NCBI GenBank assembly: GCA_029379385.1
Contig: CM055609.1
Location: 5,208,001 to 5,272,000 of the forward strand
Reading direction: 5' to 3'
DNA from: Quillaja saponaria
Lineage: Eukaryota; Streptophyta; Magnoliopsida; Fabales; Quillajaceae
Length of the DNA stretch: 64,000 nt
The position numbers and the translations under genes were made by a program. Each line of letters begins with the position of its first letter. The stretch's first letter is position 1. The notes below the pieces were generated by a model. The model was not told the origin of the DNA, did no database searches, and saw only the letters and a program-made list of their open reading frames with translations. Positions 37,136 through 47,760 of this stretch are shown here, piece after piece.

Positions 37136-38870
37136 AATACATCGTGTATAAGAATGATGTCATGAGAATATAAAATTATAGAGTTGAGTGTGGATTGCTG
37201 TGGAATTATGATGATGAAGAAGCAAATGCAAATTTGGATATTAAGTACACTAATTTATTGATCGATTAACTGGTTGTGCTTAATTGCTTTGTGCTGGTTA
37301 AGTAAAATACACCCACTATCTATTAGATTACAAAGTTGTAAAAAGGGTTAGGCAAAAAGAAATTAGTGGCGGCTTCAAGATTCTTAATAATTACATAAAG
37401 TGTCGACTTGTTAACTTTTGCATCTTTTTTCCAATCTAATTCATGATTGAGCTATAACCACGTGTACGCATGGTTTTGATTTGTTGTGGAGTAAAAAAAT
37501 TGGGGACAAAAGGTATATACATTTATATATATATTTTTTAAATAGCAATGATATTTCTTTTTGTAGCCTAAAATTTTCTTTTTTAGAAAGATATTATTTT
37601 CACTCAAAAAATAATTGTATCTTTTTTTTTTTAGTTTCTTGGATTTCTCCACAATTATTACTGTGAGAGTACTAATCTCTCCAATTTTGTTGCAATTAGA
37701 AATATTTTCAGTCACTTCTAATGTGAGTTACGCATAATTCAACTAAGTTTGACTAAAAATTATTTTATTTTATGTGAAAAGAATATTTTATAAATTTATA
37801 TCATTATCGCCAAATATCGTTAAGAAGTTGTAATATCAACTCAAAAAATACACATTGTAAGTTTTATATTTGTTATTTATAAATTCATATCATTATGTCA
37901 CAAAAATAAGATGGGCAATTGTCAATATGCATGTATATATATATATGCTAATAAATTCATTTTCTCAAAATAATTATAATATTTAGTGATGAGTGGGTTT
38001 TTTTATTTCTAAATAGTAAATAGAACCGTGCACTTCACGAGAAGCAACTATACTCAACCACATTTAAATGTACAAGTCTATTTTTATAAGGTAATCTCTG
38101 CTTAATATCTATTGCTGTCTCTAATTAAACTACATGTCCAACCGTAAGTTAAATTGTTATTTTTCAAATTATATCTTCACCTAGGACATTATTAAATTGG
38201 CCAAATTTTTTGACAAAACATAAATCATGGATCAACTAAGCCCTCTTGGGCACATGCTTAAGGATAAGAAAGAAAAATCTTAATGATGTAAAACCAGGAA
38301 ATAAGGTTTGGTCCTATTCATGAGGATTATGTAAATATTTCATTCCAAAAAGAGAATATTCGAAACAATTGGGGTCTTTTTTGGAGATTGGATTTATGTC
38401 ATTCTGTAGACTGTATTGAATCTCACATTCATTTGGATGAGATTTTTTAGGAAAACAAAAAAATATATCATCTTTTGTTGTGTAGTTCATAAATCTTCAG
38501 ATTCTTATGTAGCCTTATAAGCAAATCAAAATTCAGTGATTATATGCAATGAACATGCAAAGAGTCTGCTTAGGCTCTCATATCTGGCCCATTTCTAATT
38601 CTGGAGAATGTTAGGCCATATATGTTAAAACTTTAAGGCCCATATATGGTTGGGGAAATAAAAATAATAAATAGATGATAAAATATTAATTAAATTTTTT
38701 TAACAATCATATTTAAGACAATCGTTACAAAAATTATTTTACTAATTTGAATATTCCATTGCTGAAACAAATAGTACTCAACTTAGAAATTTAAAATACA
38801 ATACATTGGGAAAAAAATAATTAGAAAATTAGTTTATAGCAAAACAATATTCCCCCAAAAACTAATATAT

Positions 38871-39024
38871 CCACCATCCCTCCCAAAATGAAAAAAAATC
38901 TCCATCTTTCATTTTTTTTTCTAATTAAACAATCTTAATTACTTCCCTTCCACCATCCCTCCCAAAATGAAAAAAAATCTCCATCTTTCATTTTTTTTCT
39001 AATTAAACAATCTTAATTACTTTC
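38871..39024 (+). repeat. tandem duplication of about 76 bases
   Basis: CCACCATCCCTCCCAAAATG starts at 38871 and again at 38950, and each copy runs through AATTAAACAATCTTAATTACTT almost unchanged. It lies just downstream of the Glu-rich gene and may fall in its 3' UTR. Confidence 0.8.
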
Positions 39025-39045
39025 CTTTTTTTTTTCTTTTTTTTT

Positions 39046-39480
39046 TCATTTCTCTGTTTTCTTCTCCTCTGGCTTCTTCTCTTCTGCAACAGTTGCAGCT
39101 AAAGCTCCTTCTTTAGGCTTCTCAGTCTTTGGCTTCTCTTCTTCCTTTGCTTCAACCTTTACCTCCTCTGCCTTTGGCTTCTCTTCTTCCTTTGCTTCAA
39201 CCTTTACCTCCTCAGCCTTTCGCTTCTCTTCTTCCTTTGCTTCAACCTTTACCTCCTCTTGAGCCTTTAACTTTTCTTCCTCAGTCTCTTTGTCTTCAGT
39301 TTTCTGCCAATATTGAAAAACTCAATGTCATTAATTACATATAATCATTGCAAAAATAATTAAAATTTTCATAAAAGAAAAGTATTAGATTGATACTAAT
39401 TAAAACTACACAAATATAACAATAACAAAAAAAAAAACTACATAAATATAACAATAACAAAAGTATTAGATTGAAAGCAA

Positions 39481-39520
<40 letters not shown>

Positions 39521-39747
39521 ATATAAGTAGAAAGTACCTCATTGAGCAAGGAGCCAAGAGAGTGCTGCTCGTTCTCATCTGTGGCCTTTGGAGTCTCCTC
39601 CTTCTTGCTCTCAACATTTTCTTCAACATTCTTCTCTTGTTGCTCAACCTTCACTTCGTCGGAATTCTGCAACAACTCCTCGGAAGCCGGATCCGGCAAT
39701 GGGGCATCGCCTTCATTAGTCTTAGGAGCACTAGCACAAGCACCCAT
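39046..39747 (-). CDS. small Glu/Lys-rich protein with N-terminal acylation signal and three 15-residue repeats
   Basis: A 155-residue protein from two exons on the minus strand: 39538-39747 and 39046-39303 (phase 0). The N-terminus MGACASAP has Gly2 and Cys4, the pattern for N-myristoylation and palmitoylation, so membrane attachment is likely. The rest is highly charged. Exon 2 encodes three near-identical 15-residue repeats of EEVKVEAKEEEKPKA (residues 86-130, bases 39124-39258), then a Lys/Glu-rich end closing in KKTEK. It should be disordered or helical. The intron holds an AT microsatellite (39484-39516). I do not recognise a named family; similar unnamed acidic acylated proteins exist in plants. 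Function unknown. Confidence 0.7.
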
Positions 39748-40761
39748 CTTGATAATTAAAACTTAAACGAATAAAATTTAACAAAGAAGGGTATTTTCCT
39801 TTCTCTCTTTCACTCCCTCTATGTGTTAGAGAGAAAGGTTTGAATTGAAGAAGGCAACTATAAACACAAAAATGATTGAAGCAATGAAGGAATGTTAATT
39901 CCTCAAACGGTTTTATAAAGGCTAGTTTGTTTTATTTGGTAGGCTTAGAAATTTTTGAGGAAGGCCAATGGTTATAATATTAGTTAATTATTAATTAATA
40001 AATTTTATTTTTTATTTTTTATATTTAACGAATTATACAGCTAATTTTGAAAAATTTAGCATTTAACAGCTGTTTGATTGTCAATCACAGGCTGTACTGT
40101 GAGTTTTGTTTTTAATAAATAAAATTCCAAATTAATAAATAGAATCTGTTTGGCTCCCTTAATTTCCTAATAATATATAGAATTGATCAGATTGTGTAAG
40201 CTGCTGCAGTTGTATATGGTGTAATTAATTTTCCTAAATTAATTATAAAATAATAACCCACGTAATCCCACCAAGATTTTCATAATATTCATGAAGATTT
40301 AAAAACCTGCTCTAATTTTATTAATTAATTTTTATAATTATATTTATGCCAGGAGTTGTGACTACCATGATTTTTTTTTTATGTGAATATTAGTGCCTAG
40401 TCGCCTACCATAACGTACTAAACTATTTGGTCTTAAATTATTATCCCCTAAAATGAAACAATGGAAAACAGTTTGTCTATATATGGTTTTAGGGAAAAAC
40501 TCATGTATAATTCATTTTTCGTATAAAAAATAAAATAAATAATACTTGTTTTCATTTCAACATTTGAGTTGGTAACATTCTTTTTTTCTATTTAAATGTT
40601 TCAGATTAATATATTCTCATTGATTATATTTAGTTGTATACGTCTTTTGGCCTACTAAAAACATTACTCTTTAATTATTTTAACTTTTAATTCATCTTCC
40701 ATCTTAAGAATTAAAATATATATATATAAATTTATAAATTTAGATTTTATTTTAAAATTTA

Positions 40762-41353
40762 TCTATTTATTTATGAATAAACAAAATGTTTTAATAGAAG
40801 AAATTTTATTTTCTTATATACCCTTATAAGTTTTTTCTATGAGATAAATACTTTTTAGTTGTTATTTTAGTTCAAATAGACTATTTATTTATTTTATTTT
40901 ATTTTATTTTTGTACTTCTTTTCTAATTCTTCTTTATTTTAATATTAATATGATTGTGCTTGTTTTATGACTATTGATATATTTTTTTTTCCTAATTCTT
41001 TTAAATATTAATAAATCTACTATTTTTCAATAACTATATATCATAATAATTAAGATTGAATTTCTCAATTTTTTTATTTAATAAGTTACAATAACTATAA
41101 ATTAATTTTTTAAATGCTATGAGTTAAACTAAAAATTATTACTTTAAAATTTTTAAAAAAATTATATATATATATATATATATATTATGAATTAATTTTT
41201 TTAATGGATTTATCTCTTTGTTTCATGTCATTAATATATAGAATTATTTTTTATTAACTATAATTTCTTGATATGTATATCTATTATTGATAAACATATA
41301 TGAATATATAATAAACATGATTCATGTACAATGCCGTGTGTCACGAAAACTAG
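40762..41353 (+). mobile_element. non-autonomous Helitron-like element, copy 2
   Basis: The 3' end GTCACGAAAACTAG is followed by T, and the preceding 100 bases are homologous to the 3' ends of the elements at 9262-10664 (minus) and 43605-44830 (plus). The 5' end is set at A/TCTATTTATTTATG by alignment of the following ATAGAAG...CTTATAAGTT stretch to copy 1, and is less certain. Non-coding. Confidence 0.55.
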
Positions 41354-41391
41354 TATATGTATAATTATATTTTTTATAGTATCACTCAAAT

Positions 41392-41475
41392 GAAGAGACA
41401 TATGTCGATGATTAGGTCCCTAATTCAATAAGTTAATGAAAATACCAAAAATAAAATAAAATATTGAAGAGACAT
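41392..41475 (+). promoter_or_regulatory. two GAAGAGACAT elements upstream of a decayed peptide gene
   Basis: GAAGAGACAT occurs at 41392-41401 and again at 41466-41475, about 260-330 bases before the peptide pseudogene at 41724. This is the same decamer that marks other members of the family. Confidence 0.4.
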
Positions 41476-41723
41476 ATATATTTAAAACCCGGTCAATCAA
41501 ATTTTTGAAAATTCGAATGATTATATTCAATAAAACCAATATTAATATTCATCAAAATAAAAACAATTTTAGTCATTGAGAGAATAATCTCTTCATGGAT
41601 GTCAACACGTATACTGTTAAACAATTTTCAAATAGCCAGGAAACTTATGCATGGTAGAGGTTAAGAGATTATATATATATAGGACTTTATATTAAGCTAG
41701 CGCGCAGAAAGGAAAAACCAATC

Positions 41724-42028
41724 ATGGATGGAATTGTTAAAAGGAAAATCTCCTTGTCGCTTATGATAATCATCACAATTAGTATTATGCTTTTCACTAG
41801 CTATTACTGTTACTTCTATCTCTACTCAATTGTCACTTTCTTCTTCCTTAACTTTCTCTCCAACTATATTTTCGGATGGTCATGGAGGACAAGGAAGTCG
41901 AGAAAAAAGTAACAAAAAAATTAAAAAAATGTCATAGTATATGACAAAAACAATGTGAAGGCAAGACTGGGACTGAATACGATGGTTGTTACTCTCTGTG
42001 TAACAAGAATTGCATGTTTAATAATTAA
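41724..42028 (+). pseudogene. decayed cysteine-peptide gene, nonsense codon at the second core cysteine
   Basis: The 5' part encodes 62 residues with a hydrophobic signal-like segment and then stops. About 30 bases later a different frame carries a core that aligns to the peptide at 43071: first cysteine before HSI, then a TGA stop exactly at the second cysteine position, then 18 residues including TEYDGC and a final C-NKN-C, ending at 42028. So there is at least one frameshift or deletion between the halves and one Cys-to-stop change. An intron joining the parts is possible but would not remove the in-frame TGA. Two GAAGAGACAT elements remain upstream. Confidence 0.6.
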
Positions 42029-43070
42029 TGATTTTTGGTTTTTTTTTTTACCCACTCTTGTACTCTTACTTTCTTTTGTGTGTTTGAGATTTCTGGTGTG
42101 TTTTATCTATAGCTCATGTTATGAGAAATAAAAGTTCTTATTTGATTATGAATTTACTTTTGTGTTTCAAGTTCTTCCTTTTAAGAGTTTGAGCAGACGA
42201 AATTGTTATAGTAATAAATTTAGAATTAATATTTCATTGAAATAATTTTACATTGTTAAAAAATATGAAATCATTAAGGGTTTTTCGAATAATTAACAAT
42301 CACCTTTGATTCTAGTCATCACTATTTAATTTTAGTCAAATAAGCTATGTATCATGATTTTATATTATCTTATAGTGTATAGTGTAAAAAAAATTACATT
42401 GACAGTAGATGAAATATTTACTCATAAATTTACAACTTAAGAATTATGACATAACGAGTTTTTAACTAAGATGACATTTAGGTTTTTTTTTAAAAAATTT
42501 ACAAAATTGATTAAGAAGGTGATTCAAATTTTAAACTTTAAATGGCAAATGTGTAGCTAGGATTGATGTTATTTTTTCCTTCACAATTGAATTGAAAATA
42601 TTATAAACATGCGTAAGATGTGAAACTTCTAAGACAAATATACACAAATTGTTAGACAATGGGATATTTTATGTTTTACATGACAATTCACATTAAATAT
42701 TAATAAAATTAGAAACAACTTTACTGTTTAATTACATTGATTATACTAGTTTTAATTTAAACCACTCAAGAGTTATGTAGAGATACCTCAGCAGAATAAT
42801 TTTTTACTTAACAAATATAATATGAAAATTATTGACCAAGTACAATTTTCATTTGATATTTGTGCACATTTGAATTTGTTAATAATTAATGACTAATATC
42901 TTATGGCTCCTTTGAAGAGACATGATGGAATCTCATATCAGTCATAGGACATATAATTAATATTAATAAAGTAAAACATAATTTATATATAGAGTTTGTG
43001 CATAAATATATATCACAAAACACATGAATATGAAAAGGCTTGGATTCTCTAAATTGTGTGTAATGTAGAA
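42029..43070. other. intergenic, promoter of the peptide gene at 43071
   Basis: AT-rich spacer with no coding signal. GAAGAGACAT is at 42914-42923, and TATATATAG lies near 42984, about 85 bases before the start codon. Confidence 0.4.
42914..42923 (+). promoter_or_regulatory. GAAGAGACAT element upstream of the peptide gene at 43071
   Basis: The same decamer as at 7401, 41392, 41466, 46445, 56289 and 58881. Here it lies 148 bases before the start codon. Confidence 0.4.
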
Positions 43071-43352
43071 ATGGAAATTAATAAGATGAAGAAACCCTTG
43101 GTGACAATAATATTGGCATTAGCATTATTAATGCATGTGCTATTTTTTCTACAAGCCATTGATGCCTGTAATTCCCCTCGCCTTCTACAAGATTGTCATG
43201 GTAGGCGTAATCGTGGAATTAGACTAAGATTGGCAAAACATAAAATCAAATGTATTCAATCTTGTAAAAGAGAACGTGAAGGAGAGATTGGCGCTGACTA
43301 TGATTCTTGTTTCTCCATATGTATCATTAGATGTCACAATTTTGGGTCTTAA
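43071..43352 (+). CDS. small secreted cysteine peptide, seven-cysteine variant (family member 4)
   Basis: A 93-residue single-exon precursor. MKKPLVTIILALALL opens a signal peptide at residues 6-30. The mature part has C33 and C42 in an Arg-rich linker, then the family core C61-x3-C65-x18-C84-x3-C88, with an additional C80 inside the core next to the conserved Tyr-Asp (YDSC). Seven cysteines leave one unpaired unless the peptide dimerises. Start chosen at the first ATG, 43071; the methionine at 43086 is also possible and would match the MKK start of the copy at 49447. Closest relative in the window is the decayed copy at 41724. Function is inferred from cysteine spacing. Confidence 0.65.
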   Translation: MEINKMKKPLVTIILALALLMHVLFFLQAIDACNSPRLLQDCHGRRNRGIRLRLAKHKIKCIQSCKREREGEIGADYDSCFSICIIRCHNFGS

Positions 43353-43604
43353 TTATAATTCAGGAGGCTTTGTTTGGATATTATGGTATTTGAAATTCAA
43401 GAGTTTGATATTCATTTTATTTTAAATCCATTAATTTGAATTAAACTTATTGATTTAAATTTTGTTCATTGGAATATAATAATTAAATGAGGGCATTTGA
43501 AATCCAATCATTCCAAATCTAATGTTTAATAGCAAAATAGATGACAAAGAATTTAGTTTATACTGGTCATCATAATAAGATGACATTATAAATAAATTGC
43601 TTTA
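43353..43604. other. 3' flank of the peptide gene
   Basis: Short AT-rich sequence between the peptide stop codon and the 5' end of the next Helitron-like element. Nothing else is seen. Confidence 0.4.
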
Positions 43605-44830
43605 TTTACACTATATATAAAAGTGGATTTAACAGTAGAAATTTTTGATTTTTTTAAAATAGTTTTATGAGTTTTTATTATTACATAGATAGTCTTTAGT
43701 TGTTATTTTATTTCAAATAGACTACTATTTGTATTTTATTTTTTACTTTATTCCTAATTCTTCTCCTATTTTTAATATTAATAGAATTGTAATTACTTTA
43801 AAACTATTGACTACTTTCTTTTTTTACTTCTTCTCAATATTAATCAATCTATATTTTTTTAATGATTAGGTTTAGGTTATGGTACAATAATTAGGGTATC
43901 GTAATTAAGGTTAGGATACCATAATTAGGGTTAAGATACCATAATTACATTCAGAGTTAAGGTACCATAATTAGATTTAGGATTAGAATACCATAACTAG
44001 GGTTAAGGTATAGTAATCAAGGGCTAGGGATTTGGGTACCGTAATCAAGGCTAGGATTTGGGTACCATAGTTAGGAATTATGATTAGGGTATCAGTAATT
44101 AGGGTTAGAATTAGGATACCGTAACTTAGGTTAGGGTACTATAAACGGGGTTATGGTACTAGCATTTAGAGTTAGGATATGTAATTATGTTAGAGTTAGG
44201 ATTGAGGTACCTTAATTAGAATTAGACTTAGGGTACCAGGCACTAAAGTTAGATTAGGGTACCATAACTAGAGTTAGGATTAGGGTACCATAATTTGAGT
44301 TAGGATTAGAGTAAGGGTATTGTAACTAGGGTAAGGCTACTATTACCATAGTTAAGGTACCGTAATTAGGGTTAGGGTGTAGTAATTAGTGTTGGGAGTA
44401 CCGTAATTAGAATTTGGGTTAGGGTCAGTAATTAGGGTTGTTTGTTTTGTCCTAATTCTTTTCATATTTATAAACCTATAATTTGTCAATAAATATATAT
44501 CAATAGTATTTAAGACTAAGTTTCTCAATTTTTAATATTTAGATAGTTACAAATAAGTTATAATGTTAAATTAAATTATAGTGTTTTTTAGTATAATATT
44601 ATTGTGTTTATTCTCTTTCCATCTTTAAAATATTTAAAAAATATTTATATTATGAATTAAACTTTTTATTGAATTGATCTATTTATTTAGTGTAATTAAC
44701 ATGAAATATTATTTTTTTATTAACTTTAATTTCTTATTATGCACATTAACTATAGATGAGCATATATGTATATATCATGAACGTGATTCATGAACGCAAT
44801 TCACGGGCAATGCATGTGTTATGAAACTAG
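43605..44830 (+). mobile_element. non-autonomous Helitron-like element, copy 3, carrying a telomere-like array
   Basis: It begins TTTACACTATATATAAAAG, matching the TCTATACTATATATAAAAG start of copy 1 except that the first bases are changed. It ends ATGAAACTAG followed by T. Both halves align to copies 1 and 2. The middle (43866-44440) is replaced or expanded by a GGTTAGGGTACC-type array not present in the other two copies. Confidence 0.6.
43866..44440 (+). repeat. degenerate telomere-like minisatellite (AATTAGGGTTAGGGTACC-type)
   Basis: About 575 bases made of irregular 18-22 base units built from TTAGGGT, TAGGATTAGG and GGTACC(A/G)TAATT. It differs from the plant telomere repeat TTTAGGG but is rich in TTAGGGT-like words. 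The array is imperfect throughout, so it is old. Confidence 0.75.
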
Positions 44831-46111
44831 TTATTCTAAAATGGATAAAAAATAATAAATTAAAGACAAAGAAGATACTAGTTTCTTTTTTTTTTCTTTT
44901 AAGGGGGGAGACCAAAATTTGAACCTGGACTTCGGGGAGAGGATTGGGAAGGGGGGAATGCGGCTAGATCACTGAGGGTCCTGGCGACAAAAAAGATACT
45001 CTATTCTACTACTTACCAAAATATAATTTTGAATATATACTATTTTATAAATTATAATTATTTAAACAATTACACGATTATATGAAATTTAATTAAAATT
45101 ACTGTGGGACGAAGATCCCTAGTGATCTGAGGTGTCTTTTGGCCGAGGATCATTGAGGGTTGGCTTTGTCTCCTATGGTAGTTTGTTAGTTCTATAGTTT
45201 TTCTTATTTTCTTTCAATAAAAAATTATTTTATTAAAAACTCAAAATATATATATTTAATTGCATCAACTAAATAAATCACTTTTTTTTTTTTTTGTTGT
45301 TGTCAAAGTTGTTATTTGAGACTAATTTTATTCACGATGTGAAGGGTTCAAATCTCTTTAAATATATATTATTTTAATATGATGACGCTATTAATATTTT
45401 CGGTGGGGTTGGATTGAAAACAAAACAGAGCGGATCGGGTCAGATCATATCTGAAAACAATAGGTAAAATCTGGGCTGGCGGGTCACGTCAAATGCTAAT
45501 TGCAATTGTGTTGGATCGGACTCAACGCTCACTGCAGTCCATTGGAGTGAATTTGAAATAACACATCTATTGTCATTTCAAATTCATTTAGAAATTTCAC
45601 TTAAATTCAGATATCCATACTTTCAAAATTACCATACACATCATTTAAATTGGTTAGGCCCAAATCCAAATCCAATAGACCAAATTCAGTTATCTAAACA
45701 AAATAAAGATTGAAGATGTGAATTAGTTGAGGTAACACACAATTTAGTTTGAGTATCACTTAACCGCTAAATGAAAATTAAAAAATAATAATAATAAATC
45801 ATATTGTTCAAGTCAGATTGCAATAATGAGATCTAAACTATTTACTTAAATAATCCTCATTCATCATTACATCTTGAGTTAAACCCATCTAGCCTTTGAT
45901 GTAATTAACATTGAAATCACTATTAATAATTACCAGTTATCTAAAATGATCTTAACTTTAATTTGACCACAATAGATGAAAGTATAGCTTTTCTCACATA
46001 ACCAAAATCTTTAAGGTCGCTTCTGAATTAATTTATAATATCAAAAATAGATAAAATTACACTCTCTTAATTAGTTAATACTTTATTAGTGTTTACACTA
46101 ATGCAACTCTT
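44831..46111. other. intergenic repeat-derived DNA
   Basis: AT-rich sequence with islands of higher GC content (44905-44990, 45110-45180, 45400-45560) that look like old transposon fragments; one (near 44925) contains TTTGAACC, the complement of a tRNA-type B box, as a minus-strand SINE would. No gene is recognised. Confidence 0.35.
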
Positions 46112-46485
46112 AATTGTTCTGTGTAGTCAAAAAAGTCAAAAATGCAGTGTCCCTCTTGCCGTGGAAGCAATTAATTGTGTATTTAAATGTTTCACAAATA
46201 TATAAAATTAATTAGAAGGGCAATTTTGTTAATTTATAAAATTATACATTAATTAAGTTGTAATTCTAAATTTTTAATCTGTGGCAATAAGTCTATAAAT
46301 GAACCAAACAGTCATATAAGTAAGTAGCTTTAACAATTACATCATTGATTAATTTCATAATATATATATATATTTCTTTTTGTTCCTTCCAAAACACAAT
46401 CAATACACCACATTAATTTTATTAGAGCATCTAATGACTCCAACGAAGAGACATGGATAAAAAAATAAAAATTAGCATTGCTTTG
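46112..46485 (+). repeat. segmental duplication, left copy of a peptide-gene upstream region
   Basis: Shares AATGCAGTGTCCCTCTT, TTCCTTCCAAAACACAATCA and the CATCTAATGAC-CCAACGAAG-GACATGG block with 48830-49150, in the same order. It contains GAAGAGACAT at 46445-46454 but no peptide gene follows, so it is an orphan promoter copy. Confidence 0.75.
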
Positions 46486-46815
46486 TTAAAAGGATTTTCT
46501 TAACGGGGCACTCAAAATTTATATATTTAAGTTTAAATGTATCCAAATAGGCAAAAAAAGTAGCCTTTTATTTATAGTTTAATGAAAGGTCTAGTTTCCC
46601 ACGATTCATGTGAAATATGTTATAAAAATATAACCGGTAAATCTTTTACTGATTAAAGGTGAAATATGTAATAACAAAAACTTGGTGGTGAAAATTGACG
46701 ACTTATATATTGTAGAAGGTGTACTGATATACCAATTAACATAAATTAAATTAGTTAATAATTTAAATGGAATGTGTAAACATTCAAGTTTTTATTTCAA
46801 CACTTATCATATTTT
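46486..46815. other. spacer between the duplicated promoter block and a foldback repeat
   Basis: AT-rich sequence that contains loose GTGAAATATGTTA / GTGAAATATGTAA repeats around 46610-46670. No gene is seen. Confidence 0.3.
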
Positions 46816-46968
46816 AGCAAAATTTTAACGTAAATCGTGAAAGTTTCTGACGATTCACATTGAAATTTTTACAAAACGTGAATCGCTGAACACTTTGACG
46901 ATTAAAGTTGAAATTTTTTCAAAATGTAAATCGTTGGAAACTTTGACGATTTACGTTAAAATTTTACT
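46816..46968. repeat. foldback element with 23-base inverted repeats
   Basis: AGCAAAATTTTAACGTAAATCGT at 46816-46838 is matched in inverse orientation by ACGATTTACGTTAAAATTTTACT at 46946-46968 with one mismatch in 23. The loop contains further CGATT/AATCG words that could pair. It may be a small MITE. Confidence 0.65.
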
Positions 46969-47149
46969 AATATTCATCAATATATATTATTTAATATTAG
47001 ATATTATTCAATAATTAATAATTTCAAAGATTTTATTTTATTTTCATAAATATTAATTTTTAAATAATATTTAATACTTAATAATGAATATTATTAATAT
47101 CCAACACTTAATAACTAATATTTGATATTTAATATTTCATATTATGTAA

Positions 47150-47760
47150 TACTTTTTAATACGTAGTACTAATTAGTAAATACATGTTTGACATTTACTA
47201 AATGATTAATAATATTATTAAATAATAAATAGCTACAAGGGCATTTTTGGTCATTTCACACAAATAATTCATAATATTATTAAATAACTACCATTTCGTA
47301 TCATGCAATATTTTTTAATACGTAACAGTAATTAGTAAGTATATTTTTGATATAAATATATGTGCTAAATGATTAATAATATTATTAAATAATAAATAAC
47401 CACAAGGGCATTTTGGTCATTTCACACAAATAATTAATATTTCCAATCATGCAATATTTTTTTAATACGTAACAGTAATTGGTCAATATATTTTTGATAT
47501 AAGTATATGTGCTAAATCATCTATAAAATATTTTTAAATAATAAATAACTACAAGGGCATTTTGGTCATTTCACACAAATAATTATTAAATAATTAATAT
47601 TTCCAGTCATGCAATAATTTTTAATACATAAAAGTAATTGGTTAATATATTTTTGATATAAATTTATTTGAAAAATGATTAATAATATTATTAAATAATA
47701 AATATTAGTATAGGGGCATTTTGGTCATTTTGCACAAAAGGGCAAAACTCTCCCAAATGT
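47150..47760 (+). repeat. four tandem units of about 155 bases
   Basis: The phrase GGGCATTTTGGTCATTT recurs at about 47238, 47406, 47555 and 47714 with small changes, each in a unit that also has AATACGTAACAGTAATT- and GATTAATAATATTATTAAA-like parts. The array lies inside the insert between the two copies of the duplicated promoter block. Confidence 0.7.

Larger units (their letters stand above)
36230..39045. other. intergenic between WAT1 copy C and the Glu-rich gene
   Basis: Contains the GTG-rich leader and promoter of copy C, a SINE-like unit at 36967-37135, AT-rich spacer, and a 75-79 base tandem duplication at 38871-39024 next to the 3' end of the Glu-rich gene. No gene is seen. Confidence 0.4.
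39748..41723. other. intergenic with a Helitron-like element
   Basis: Leader and promoter of the Glu-rich gene up to about 39950, then AT-rich spacer, a Helitron-like element at 40762-41353, and two GAAGAGACAT elements at 41392 and 41466 preceding a decayed peptide gene. Confidence 0.45.

Noticed and set aside
39129..39766. Plus-strand Leu/Pro-rich and Ser/Phe-rich frames
   Set aside because: They are the antisense reading of the Glu/Lys-rich repeats of the minus-strand gene.
43866..44440. A true interstitial telomere or a CRISPR-like array
   Set aside because: The unit is not TTTAGGG, the spacing is irregular, and this is a plant nuclear genome. It is a degenerate minisatellite.
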